DNA from: Rubrobacter sp.
Lineage (GTDB): Bacteria > Actinomycetota > Rubrobacteria > Rubrobacterales > Rubrobacteraceae
NCBI GenBank assembly: GCA_016781725.1
Contig: JADDPU010000588.1
Span: 1-5,245, forward strand
Length of the DNA: 5,245 bases
Direction of reading: 5' to 3'
Part shown: positions 1 through 5,245 of the stretch, in pieces
How the letters are laid out: every line of letters starts with the position of its first letter
How positions within the stretch are numbered: the stretch's first letter is position 1
Program-made: the position numbers and the translations under genes
Notes under the pieces: model-generated
The model's input: the letters and a program-made list of their open reading frames with translations, nothing else
Told to the model about the DNA's origin: nothing
Databases searched by the model: none

Positions 1-357
1 ATCGTGGATCAGGTTCGGCACGCGGTCGAGGTTGGGGGTATCGGGCCTGGTGAGCGTCTACCGACGGTGCGCGGTCTGGCTGAGGAGCTCGCGATCGCGC
101 CGAACACCATCGTCAAGGCTTACGGCGAGTTGCAGCGCGCGGGTTTCGTGGAGAGCCGGCCCGGCGTTGGGACGGTGGTGGCCGAGGGGGTGGGAGAGGT
201 GGCGCGCGAGCGGCGGGTGGCTGACGTCTTCGAGCGGCTGCGGGTTCTCGTGCGGGATGCGGCGGCGCTGGGCATCAGCGAGGACGAGCTCTGGGCCGGC
301 CTGGACTCCGAGTACGAGCGCATACCACGGAGCGGTGAGGGAGAGGAGCGGGCATGA
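1..357 (+). CDS. GntR-family transcriptional regulator, YtrA-like (5' end missing)
   Basis: DNA-binding repressor of the short YtrA class of GntR regulators, expected to control the transporter genes that follow. The frame is open from base 1 (codons I-V-D-Q-V...), and a GTG at base 4 could be read as a start. Family members usually begin 15-25 residues earlier with a segment leading into this helix, so the true start is probably upstream of the window. Counting from the GTG codon, residues 1-60 are a winged helix-turn-helix: GERLPTVRGLAEEL, then the recognition-helix region IAPNTIVKAYGELQ, then the wing ending GVGTVVA. Residues 61-117 are a short helical tail, far too small for the large ligand-binding domains of FadR or HutC types but right for YtrA dimerisation. 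The TGA stop overlaps the ATG of the ABC ATPase gene (ATGA), indicating co-translation. Family assignment is firm; the operator and inducer cannot be seen here. Confidence 0.9.
   Translation: MVDQVRHAVEVGGIGPGERLPTVRGLAEELAIAPNTIVKAYGELQRAGFVESRPGVGTVVAEGVGEVARERRVADVFERLRVLVRDAAALGISEDELWAGLDSEYERIPRSGEGEERA
344..348 (+). promoter_or_regulatory. Ribosome binding site supporting ATG at 354
   Basis: AGGAG lies five bases before ATG 354, inside the end of the regulator gene, and favours this start for the ATPase. A rival start is GTG 390, which is preceded by a GAGAGGGGG run near 374-382. The conserved ABC fold begins only around residue 20 of the longer form, so the shorter form would also be functional. 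Confidence 0.6.
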
Positions 358-1307
358 GGACGGATACGCTGGCGAGAGGGGGGGCTGCGGTGTCGGATGG
401 TGGTCGGGCGGCGATCGAGATCCAAGACCTCATCGTCAGCTACGGGCGCAGGCGGGCGGTCGACGGGTTGAGCCTGACGGTCCCTGTCGGGTCGGTCTAC
501 GGGTTCCTGGGGCCAAATGGCGCCGGCAAGACGACGACCATCAAGACGTTGCTCGGCTTCCGGAAGCCCGACGGCGGTAGCGCCAGGGTGCTCGGCTACG
601 ATGTGGTGTCGGAGAGCCTTGAGGTGCGGGCTCGGGTCGGGTTCGCGAGCGAGGTCAACAGCCTCTACGAGGGGATGACCGTGCCGAGGATCTGCCGGTT
701 CTGCCGCGACGTGAGCCGGAGTTGGGACCAGGATCTCGTAGACAGGTACCTCGGTGTCTTCGGCGTGCCCGCGCAGACCAAGGTGCGCAAGCTCTCCAAG
801 GGGCAGAAGGCGCAGCTTCAGCTCTGTCTAGCGCTCGGGAGCGACCCCGAGGTCCTGATCCTGGACGAGCCGACCTCGGGCCTCGACCCCGTAGCCCGCC
901 GAGCCTTCCTCAAGGTGCTCGTCGGCGACGTGGCAGCCGAGGGCAGGACCGTCTTCTTCTCCACCCACCTCCTCTCCGACATAGAGGCCGTCGCCGACAC
1001 GGTCGGGATCATAAAGGGCGGCAAGCTCCTGGTGAGCGACGAGATCGACGCCCTGCGCGAGACCCACAAGGTCTTCAGGCTCGTCTACGCCGAGACGCCG
1101 CCGGACGAGGAGGTGAGGGCGCTCCGCGATCTTCCCGGCGTGCGGGGGATGGAGCGGGAGGGCCGCGGCGTCAGGCTCAGGGTTCGGGGTGACGTCGGGG
1201 CCGTGGAGCGCTCGTTGCGGGACCGGCCCTACCAGGTGCTCGACGTGGACACGGCCGGCATGAGCCTCGAAGACATCTTCGTCGCGTACGTGGAGGAGGG
1301 CCGATGA
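354..1307 (+). CDS. ABC transporter ATP-binding protein, YtrB-like
   Basis: Cytoplasmic ATPase subunit that powers the membrane proteins encoded just downstream. In the 317-residue product I see Walker A GPNGAGKT at 53-60, the ABC signature LSKGQ at 147-151, Walker B EVLILDEP at 166-173 with D171 and the catalytic E172, the D-loop SGLD at 175-178, and the switch histidine H205 in STH. The Q-loop position reads FASEVNSLYEGMTV (98-111), with E100 where most ABC ATPases carry glutamine. Segments such as SRSWDQ and KVRKLSKGQKAQLQLCLAL resemble the regulator-linked YtrB branch of COG1131. Residues from about 235 form the C-terminal extension typical of ABC-2-type ATPases. Start and stop both use four-base ATGA overlaps with the neighbours, so the regulator, ATPase and first permease are probably translationally coupled. 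The transported substrate cannot be told from the sequence. Confidence 0.95.
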   Translation: MRTDTLARGGAAVSDGGRAAIEIQDLIVSYGRRRAVDGLSLTVPVGSVYGFLGPNGAGKTTTIKTLLGFRKPDGGSARVLGYDVVSESLEVRARVGFASEVNSLYEGMTVPRICRFCRDVSRSWDQDLVDRYLGVFGVPAQTKVRKLSKGQKAQLQLCLALGSDPEVLILDEPTSGLDPVARRAFLKVLVGDVAAEGRTVFFSTHLLSDIEAVADTVGIIKGGKLLVSDEIDALRETHKVFRLVYAETPPDEEVRALRDLPGVRGMEREGRGVRLRVRGDVGAVERSLRDRPYQVLDVDTAGMSLEDIFVAYVEEGR

Positions 1308-2140
1308 TCGCGAAAGAGCTAAGGAACGTATGGTGGATGCTGATCGTCGGCGCGCTGATCTTCCTCCCCACCCTGGCGAGCGGGCCCACGCCGTATGCGC
1401 AACTCGTGGAGATAGCGAAGAGCGAGCCCGAGCTGCTCGCGTTACAGGTCCCGTCCATATACGAGCAAGACACGAAGATACCCGAAGACCCCGTGATCTT
1501 TGCCGCAGAAGAGATGGCGTTGTTCTTTGGCGGGGTAGGCAAAACGTTTCTCATCCCTGTCGCCGCCGTTCTCGGGATAGGCCTGATCTCCGCGGAAGCC
1601 GGTCGGGACACCATCTACTTTCTCCTGTCGAGGCCGATCAGCCGCACCCACGTGCTCCTGGCGAAGTATGCGGCCGGGGCGTTGGCCCTGCTGGGGGTCG
1701 CCGTTCTTTTCGGCGTGGGACTCATCGTGTCCGCCGGTGCGAGGGGTTATCCCATGGATCACCTGAACCCAATAGGTATAGCGCTCTCGATCCTGTTGTT
1801 GTGGCTAGGGTCCCTCTCCGTTTTCGGGTTGGCCCTGGCTCTATCGGTAGTGCTGAAGAACTTGATCTGGTCCGCGGTAGCCATATTGGCGCTACTGGCG
1901 TTGACATGGTCTCTCTCGAATCTGCTATTGGGGTTCTGGATGAACTACTTTCTGGACGACCACGAAGCACTCGGTCTGAGCGCTGAGGTAGTCCAGAGAG
2001 CGATGTTCCCCTACTACTGGTCTAGCAAGAGTCTGTTTCTTGGTCGATCCCTCGCATCGACGAACTTCGCGTTTTGCCTGATAACCGCGGTGTTGCCGCT
2101 CCTGGCCGCGTTGTGGTCGTTCAACCGCAAGGCCTATTAA
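1304..2140 (+). CDS. ABC-2 type transporter permease subunit (first of two paralogs)
   Basis: Integral membrane subunit of the transporter, 278 residues. Hydrophobic segments at about 10-26, 80-97, 119-144, 157-183, 187-211 and 254-273 give six predicted membrane helices, the usual ABC-2 layout. An acidic loop of about 50 residues separates helices 1 and 2. After helix 2 comes a conserved family motif, SAEAGRDTIYFLLSRPISR (96-114) followed by K121, likely the coupling region facing the ATPase; this role is inferred from family topology. The ATG overlaps the ATPase stop codon (ATGA), which fixes the start. The C-terminus TNFAFCLITAVLPLLAALW...RKAY is nearly repeated in the next gene, so the two are a tandem duplicate pair and probably assemble as a heterodimer. 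Codon choice is more relaxed than in the ATPase gene, with more TTG, CTA, ATA and TCT. The substrate is unknown. Confidence 0.9.
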   Translation: MIAKELRNVWWMLIVGALIFLPTLASGPTPYAQLVEIAKSEPELLALQVPSIYEQDTKIPEDPVIFAAEEMALFFGGVGKTFLIPVAAVLGIGLISAEAGRDTIYFLLSRPISRTHVLLAKYAAGALALLGVAVLFGVGLIVSAGARGYPMDHLNPIGIALSILLLWLGSLSVFGLALALSVVLKNLIWSAVAILALLALTWSLSNLLLGFWMNYFLDDHEALGLSAEVVQRAMFPYYWSSKSLFLGRSLASTNFAFCLITAVLPLLAALWSFNRKAY

Positions 2141-2145
2141 GGAGG
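2139..2145 (+). promoter_or_regulatory. Strong ribosome binding site deciding the start of permease 2
   Basis: AAGGAGG overlaps the TAA stop of permease 1 and sits six bases before ATG 2152. It selects that ATG over the upstream in-frame ATG at 2074, which would add 26 residues read out of frame through the end of permease 1. Confidence 0.85.
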
Positions 2146-2151
2146 ACCTCG

Positions 2152-2952
2152 ATGGTCGCTAAAGAGTGGCGCGACGCGCGATGGAAGCTCCTCGTTGCGG
2201 CAGTGCCGGTAGTGCTGCTCATCTTCTTGCTCTCACCCTACGAAGAGTTCGTTGAGGAAGCAAGCCGCATGCCCGCGGAGGACCCGGTAGAGAGCGCCCT
2301 GCGGGACTTGAGCGATCTCTACTACATGGGCGGGTTCTTCGTTCTGCTCCCGCTGGCGGCCTTGCTAGGGGCGGCTTCGATCTCGGGTGAGGTCAGCAAC
2401 GGGACCATCCTGCTACTTCTGTCCAGGCCGGTGGGCCGGACTCGCCTGCTGCTCACCAAGTACGTGGTCTGTGCGGGTACCCTCCTGCTCGCTGCCGTAA
2501 TGGGCAAGGCTCTCCTCATCGGCGCGGCCGCCGTACGCGAATACCCTTTGGGAGAGCTGAGGATTTTGGAGGCGGTGATTTCGGTGCTCGTGTTGTGGCT
2601 GGGTGTACTCTCCGTTCTGGGGATTGCGTTGGTAGTCTCGATACTCTGTAGGAGCGTTACAACAAGCGTCGTGGCCTGCGCGTCGTCTTTGTTGTTCGTC
2701 TTTGCACTGCCGTGGTACGTAGTGGACCTTACGATTCGTCTCCAAAACGATCCGATGAGCCTTCCTTATGTGTTGCCCGAACGGGTCGCGCTCCTAACCT
2801 ACTGGATGCCCGCCTATTATTACTATGGCGATCTACGCAGCACTTCCGTAGGCATCGGGGGCTTTACGACCACGAACTTTCTCGTATGCTTGATCGCTGC
2901 CGCGCTGCCACTCCTCGCCGCGCTGTGGCTGTTTCGGCGGAAGGCGTATTGA
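2152..2952 (+). CDS. ABC-2 type transporter permease subunit (second of two paralogs)
   Basis: Second membrane subunit of the transporter, 266 residues from ATG 2152. The start is set by the AAGGAGG site directly upstream and by alignment with permease 1: MVAKEWRDARWKLL here matches MIAKELRNVWWMLI there. Six hydrophobic segments lie at about 12-28, 59-78, 101-127, 139-166, 171-195 and 241-262. The loop between helices 1 and 2 is acidic (residues 29-58). The conserved post-helix-2 motif reads SISGEVSNGTILLLLSRPVGR (76-96) with K103, and the C-terminus is LPLLAALWLFRRKAY. A tyrosine-rich patch, YWMPAYYYYGD (217-227), precedes the last helix. With permease 1 it probably forms a heterodimeric pore served by the single ATPase. 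The TGA stop lies in the same reading frame as the gluQ gene that follows. The substrate cannot be inferred. Confidence 0.92.
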   Translation: MVAKEWRDARWKLLVAAVPVVLLIFLLSPYEEFVEEASRMPAEDPVESALRDLSDLYYMGGFFVLLPLAALLGAASISGEVSNGTILLLLSRPVGRTRLLLTKYVVCAGTLLLAAVMGKALLIGAAAVREYPLGELRILEAVISVLVLWLGVLSVLGIALVVSILCRSVTTSVVACASSLLFVFALPWYVVDLTIRLQNDPMSLPYVLPERVALLTYWMPAYYYYGDLRSTSVGIGGFTTTNFLVCLIAAALPLLAALWLFRRKAY

Positions 2953-2957
2953 GCCAA

Positions 2958-3034
2958 CGGAGACGGTAGACTCTGGCTCGCTTTGCGTGATCCGGTACGA
3001 CAAAGTGAAGAACGCAAAGAGGCTAACGTCTCCG
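2958..3034 (+). promoter_or_regulatory. Two-tier inverted repeat over the gluQ leader and start region
   Basis: Perfect 8-base arms CGGAGACG (2958-2965) and CGTCTCCG (3027-3034) continue inward as TAG/CTA and CTCT/AGAG with only two single mismatches, so 15 of 17 positions pair. Nested inside is a second perfect 8-base pair, CTTTGCGT (2981-2988) with ACGCAAAG (3012-3019). The same CTTTGCGT can instead pair with ACG-A-CAAAG (2997-3005, one bulged A). The AGAGG ribosome binding site at 3018-3022 lies within the paired region in the main fold. The pairing is directly visible. A role as a translational control hairpin, attenuator or remnant palindromic element is inference. No U-run follows, so a classical terminator is unlikely. 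Confidence 0.55.
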
Positions 3035-3948
3035 ATTCTGATGGACGCTTCGCGCCCAGTCCCACAGGACCACTCCACCTCGGTAACCTGCGGACTGCGC
3101 TTCTGGCATGGCTGTTCGCCCGCTCGGCCGGGGCACGTTTCCTGGTGCGCGTGGAGGACCTCGACCGCTCGCGTGTCCGGCCTGGGGTAGAGGAGGCCCA
3201 GCTCGCCGACCTCAGAGCATTAGGGCTTGACTGGGACGGACCCGTCGTGCGCCAGTCGGAGCGGATGGCGCTGTACGAGGAAGCGATAGCCAACCTCGAT
3301 TACGAAGGTTTGCTCTACCCCTGTTACTGTACGCGGGCGGAGATCCGGGCCGCCGCCTCCGCGCCACACGGGATCTCAGAAGCCGACCGCTATCCCGGAA
3401 CCTGCCGCGAACTGACGGCGGCAGAACGCGCCGAACGCGAGGCCGCAGGGCGTCCCCCCGCCCTGCGGGTTAGGGCTGAGGGTGTTCGAGTAGCCTTCGA
3501 GGACCGTCTTCTCGGACGCTTCGAGGGGGAGACCGACGACTTCGTCGTACGCCGCAACGACGGCACGCCCGCCTACCAGCTCGCCGTGGTAGTCGACGAC
3601 GCCGCGCAAGGGATCGGCGAGGTGGTGCGGGGCGCGGACCTCGTGGACTCGACCCCACGCCAGCTGCTGCTCGCCCGCCTGCTCGGCCTGCCGGAGCCCC
3701 GCTACGCCCACGTCCCGCTCGTCCTCGGCCCTGACGAACGCCGCCTCGCCAAGCGCCACGGAGCCGTGACGCTTGCCGACCGGGCGGCCCGGGGCGAGGG
3801 ACCGGGCGAGGTCCGCGCCTGGATGGCCCGCTCCCTGGGGTTGGCGGAGGAGGGGGAGAGCCCGACCATGCAGGACCTGCTCGCGCGCTTCGACCCCGAG
3901 CGCTTGCCCCGGGGGCCGACCATCTGGGCCCCCGGGCCTGCGGTCTGA
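2983..3948 (+). CDS. gluQ: Glutamyl-Q tRNA(Asp) synthetase (start codon uncertain)
   Basis: Cytoplasmic class I enzyme that activates glutamate with ATP and attaches it to the queuosine base of tRNA(Asp), a late tRNA modification step. In the 321-residue reading, RFAPSPTGPLHLGN (22-35) carries the HIGH-like motif HLGN. VRVEDLDRSR (55-64) and AYQLAVVVDDAAQG...EVVRGADL (197-220) are typical GluRS/GluQ active-site segments. RRLAKRHGA (253-261, with K257) is the KMSKS-like loop. C114, C116, Y137 and C141 match the zinc site of E. coli GluQ in order and Y-to-C spacing. The anticodon-binding domain of full GluRS (roughly 470 residues) is absent, which separates GluQ from GltX. TTG 2983 is the only ordinary start in frame after the stop at 2950-2952; it lacks a well-placed ribosome binding site and adds about 20 non-conserved residues. 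The true start may be near 3028 or 3041. Confidence 0.9.
   Translation: MRDPVRQSEERKEANVSDSDGRFAPSPTGPLHLGNLRTALLAWLFARSAGARFLVRVEDLDRSRVRPGVEEAQLADLRALGLDWDGPVVRQSERMALYEEAIANLDYEGLLYPCYCTRAEIRAAASAPHGISEADRYPGTCRELTAAERAEREAAGRPPALRVRAEGVRVAFEDRLLGRFEGETDDFVVRRNDGTPAYQLAVVVDDAAQGIGEVVRGADLVDSTPRQLLLARLLGLPEPRYAHVPLVLGPDERRLAKRHGAVTLADRAARGEGPGEVRAWMARSLGLAEEGESPTMQDLLARFDPERLPRGPTIWAPGPAV
3018..3022 (+). promoter_or_regulatory. Candidate ribosome binding site pointing at GTC 3028
   Basis: AGAGG (in AAAGAGG) sits five bases before the in-frame GTC codon 3028, ideal spacing for initiation there, and 18 bases before the out-of-frame ATG 3041. GTC is not a normal bacterial start, so either it is a mutated GTG or this match is fortuitous. 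The site lies inside the inverted repeat. Confidence 0.35.
3908..3936 (+). repeat. Perfect 10-bp all-G/C hairpin in the 3' end of gluQ
   Basis: CCCGGGGGCC (3908-3917) and GGCCCCCGGG (3927-3936) are exact reverse complements around a nine-base loop. The hairpin ends ten bases before the gluQ stop. A weaker hairpin with stem TGCGG/CCGCA (3939-3943 / 3952-3956) follows and holds the stop codon in its loop. There is no T-run, so this is not a standard intrinsic terminator. It could slow or partly stop transcription before the amidohydrolase gene, or protect the upstream mRNA end; both are inferences. Confidence 0.5.
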
Positions 3949-4007
3949 GGGCCGCACTATGGTAACTTTCGTGTGCGCCAACCCGACGGCGCCCGAGACG
4001 TGGCGGT

Positions 4008-4015
4008 GAGAGGAG
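4008..4015 (+). promoter_or_regulatory. Ribosome binding site deciding ATG 4021
   Basis: GAGAGGAG lies five bases before ATG 4021. It selects this start over the in-frame GTG codons at 3973, 4000 and 4006, none of which has a comparable site. Confidence 0.8.
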
Positions 4016-4020
4016 ATTCG

Positions 4021-5208
4021 ATGGACGTATCCCAGAAGTTCGACGGACTGCGGTCGGAGATTGAGGATCGCTTCGCGGAGGAGATCGTAGCCCTTCGCCG
4101 CGACATCCACCGCGAGCCCGAGCTTGGCTTCGACACCAAGAAGACCGCCCAAAAGGTCCTCGCCGCCCTCGATGGCCTGCCCCTCGAAGTAGAGACCGGC
4201 ATCGCCGAGAACGGGATCGTCGCGACATTGCACGGAGAAGGCGAAGGTCCGACGGTCGCGCTGCGGGCCGACATGGACGCGCTCCCGATACGGGAGGAGA
4301 CAGGGCTGCCCTTCGCGTCGGAGGCCGAGGGGAAGATGCACGCCTGCGGCCACGACGGGCACACTAGCATGCTCGTCGGCGCGGCCCACGCCCTCTCGCA
4401 GGATTCCGTGCGCGGGCGGTTGAACGGGACCGTGAAGTTCGTCTTCCAACCCGCCGAGGAGGGCGGCGGAGGGGGCCGCGTCATGGTCGAGGAGGGGGTG
4501 GCCGAGGGGGTGGACTCCATCTTCGCGCTGCACCTGTGGCCCGGGCTGCCTTTCGGGACGGTGGCGACCAAGGCCGGTCCGATCATGGCCGCTGCCGACG
4601 GCTTCGAGATGGAGATCAGGGGCTCCGGCGGGCACGGCGCGATGCCGCACCTGACAGCGGACGCCGTAGTCATCGCAGCACAGGTAGTCACGGCCCTCCA
4701 GACGGTAGTCTCGCGCGAGGTCGACCCGGTTGAGCCCGCGGTCCTTACGATCGGGGAGATCGGGGCAGGGACCGCCTTCAACATCATCCCCGAGAAGGCC
4801 AGGATCGGGGGCACGGTCCGCACCCTGAACGCCGACCTCAGGGAGAGGATGCCAGAGCGTATAGAGGAAGTCGCCCGCGGCGTCGCCCAAGGGATGCGTG
4901 GCGACGTACGGCTGGACTACAACTTCTCCTACCCCGTCACGCTAAACGACGTCAGGGCCGCGGAACGCGCCCTTGGCGTGGCCGGAGACCTCTTCGGCGA
5001 GGGGTCCGTCCTGGAGCTGCGGAACCCCTCGATGGGCGGAGAGGACTTCGCTTTCTTTTTGGAGAAGGTGCCTGGCGCCTTCGTCTGGCTCGGCGTCGGG
5101 GAGGAAGTCTCGGGGTTGCACACGCCCCGGTTCGCCTTCGACGAGGAGATACTGCCGCGCGGGTCGGCCCTGCTCGCCGCGCTCGCCCTGGAGTCGCTCT
5201 CCAGATAA
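4021..5208 (+). CDS. M20D-family amidohydrolase (N-acyl-amino acid / hippurate hydrolase type)
   Basis: Metal-dependent hydrolase of 395 residues, the usual length, which cleaves an amide bond between an acyl group and an amino acid. No signal peptide or membrane segment is present, so it is cytoplasmic. Key residues are in order: RRDIHREPELGF (26-37) at the N-terminus, RADMDALPI (82-90) with D84 and D86, HACGHDGHT (107-115) with metal ligands C109 and H111, PAEEGGGGG (144-152) with E146 and E147, FALHLWPG (168-175) with H171, the dimerisation-domain segment SGGHGAMPH (202-210) with H205, GGEDFAFF (339-346), and the late ligand H367 in SGLHTPRF. This is the complete M20D set. Relatives include hippurate hydrolase, indole-acetyl-amino acid hydrolase and N-acetyl-diaminopimelate deacetylase, and sequence alone does not choose among them. 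It follows gluQ by 72 bases and could be cotranscribed, but no functional link is evident. Confidence 0.93.
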   Translation: MDVSQKFDGLRSEIEDRFAEEIVALRRDIHREPELGFDTKKTAQKVLAALDGLPLEVETGIAENGIVATLHGEGEGPTVALRADMDALPIREETGLPFASEAEGKMHACGHDGHTSMLVGAAHALSQDSVRGRLNGTVKFVFQPAEEGGGGGRVMVEEGVAEGVDSIFALHLWPGLPFGTVATKAGPIMAAADGFEMEIRGSGGHGAMPHLTADAVVIAAQVVTALQTVVSREVDPVEPAVLTIGEIGAGTAFNIIPEKARIGGTVRTLNADLRERMPERIEEVARGVAQGMRGDVRLDYNFSYPVTLNDVRAAERALGVAGDLFGEGSVLELRNPSMGGEDFAFFLEKVPGAFVWLGVGEEVSGLHTPRFAFDEEILPRGSALLAALALESLSR

Positions 5209-5245
5209 CCCCCGAAGGCCCTCTCCGAACCTCACCGAAAAAGTT

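Noticed and set aside
1901..1929. TTGACA hexamer as a possible internal promoter in permease 1
   Set aside because: At 17-base spacing the -10 position is GCTATT, a poor match, and the hexamer is within conserved coding sequence.
2074..2151. Upstream ATG giving permease 2 a 26-residue N-terminal extension
   Set aside because: It overlaps the end of permease 1, has no ribosome binding site, and the AAGGAGG site plus alignment to permease 1 place the start at 2152.
2967..2972. TAGACT as an actinobacterial -10 box ahead of gluQ
   Set aside because: No -35-like sequence lies 16-18 bases upstream and the extended -10 TGn is absent; the bases are already explained by the inverted repeat.
2959..3033. 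tRNA-like element: 7-base complementary ends GGAGACG/CGTCTCC spaced exactly 75 bases apart
   Set aside because: There is no T-arm (no GGTTCRA-like loop and no 5-base T-stem before the 3' arm), no D-arm and no anticodon stem in the expected places. The resemblance to an acceptor stem is treated as part of the larger inverted repeat.
3973..4020. GTG starts upstream of the amidohydrolase ATG
   Set aside because: GAGAGGAG sits five bases before ATG 4021, and the added residues would not belong to the M20 fold.
3376..4890. 504-residue open frame on the minus strand across gluQ and the amidohydrolase gene
   Set aside because: It is a shadow of two well-supported + strand genes in high-GC sequence, with low-complexity Arg/Gly/His/Pro-rich translation and no recognisable domain.
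5209..5245. Three CCGAA repeats after the amidohydrolase stop, considered as a terminator or repeat array
   Set aside because: They are direct, not inverted, form no stem, and occur at uneven spacing (13 and 10 bases) in a short truncated stretch.

Overview
The window reads as a GC-rich Gram-positive actinobacterial chromosome segment, Rubrobacter-like by overall feel. That placement is an inference from base composition, GTG/TTG start use, AGGAG-type ribosome binding sites and protein style, not from a database search. All five genes lie on the + strand, and all look like ordinary chromosomal genes. There is no transposase, integrase, CRISPR array, rRNA or canonical tRNA.

Region 1 (1-2952) is a compact regulator-plus-ABC-transporter operon of the YtrA/YtrB type. 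It holds the 3' part of a GntR-family repressor of the short YtrA class, an ABC ATPase, and two paralogous six-helix ABC-2 membrane proteins. The first three genes are joined by ATGA stop/start overlaps, and the fourth follows after 11 bases with a strong AAGGAGG site. The two permeases probably form a heterodimeric pore driven by a dimer of the single ATPase. The regulator probably controls the whole unit from a promoter upstream of the window. The substrate is unknown; relatives in Firmicutes respond to cell-envelope stress.

Region 2 (2953-3948) encodes a glutamyl-Q tRNA(Asp) synthetase (gluQ), a truncated glutamyl-tRNA synthetase paralog that glutamylates queuosine in tRNA(Asp). Its 5' end is the oddest part of the window. 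The only normal in-frame start is a TTG without a good ribosome binding site. A good ribosome binding site instead points to a GTC codon, and an out-of-frame ATG just before the conserved core would be in frame if one extra G were present. The same stretch forms a large two-tier inverted repeat (2958-3034) that covers the ribosome binding site, with a mutually exclusive alternative pairing. A second perfect all-G/C hairpin sits in the last codons of gluQ (3908-3936).

Region 3 (3949-5208) holds a 72-base spacer and a complete M20D-family metal-dependent amidohydrolase with all expected metal ligands. The last 37 bases (5209-5245) show only short CCGAA repeats and no terminator.

No previously undescribed multi-gene system is evident. 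The part most worth a second look is the gluQ leader and start region.
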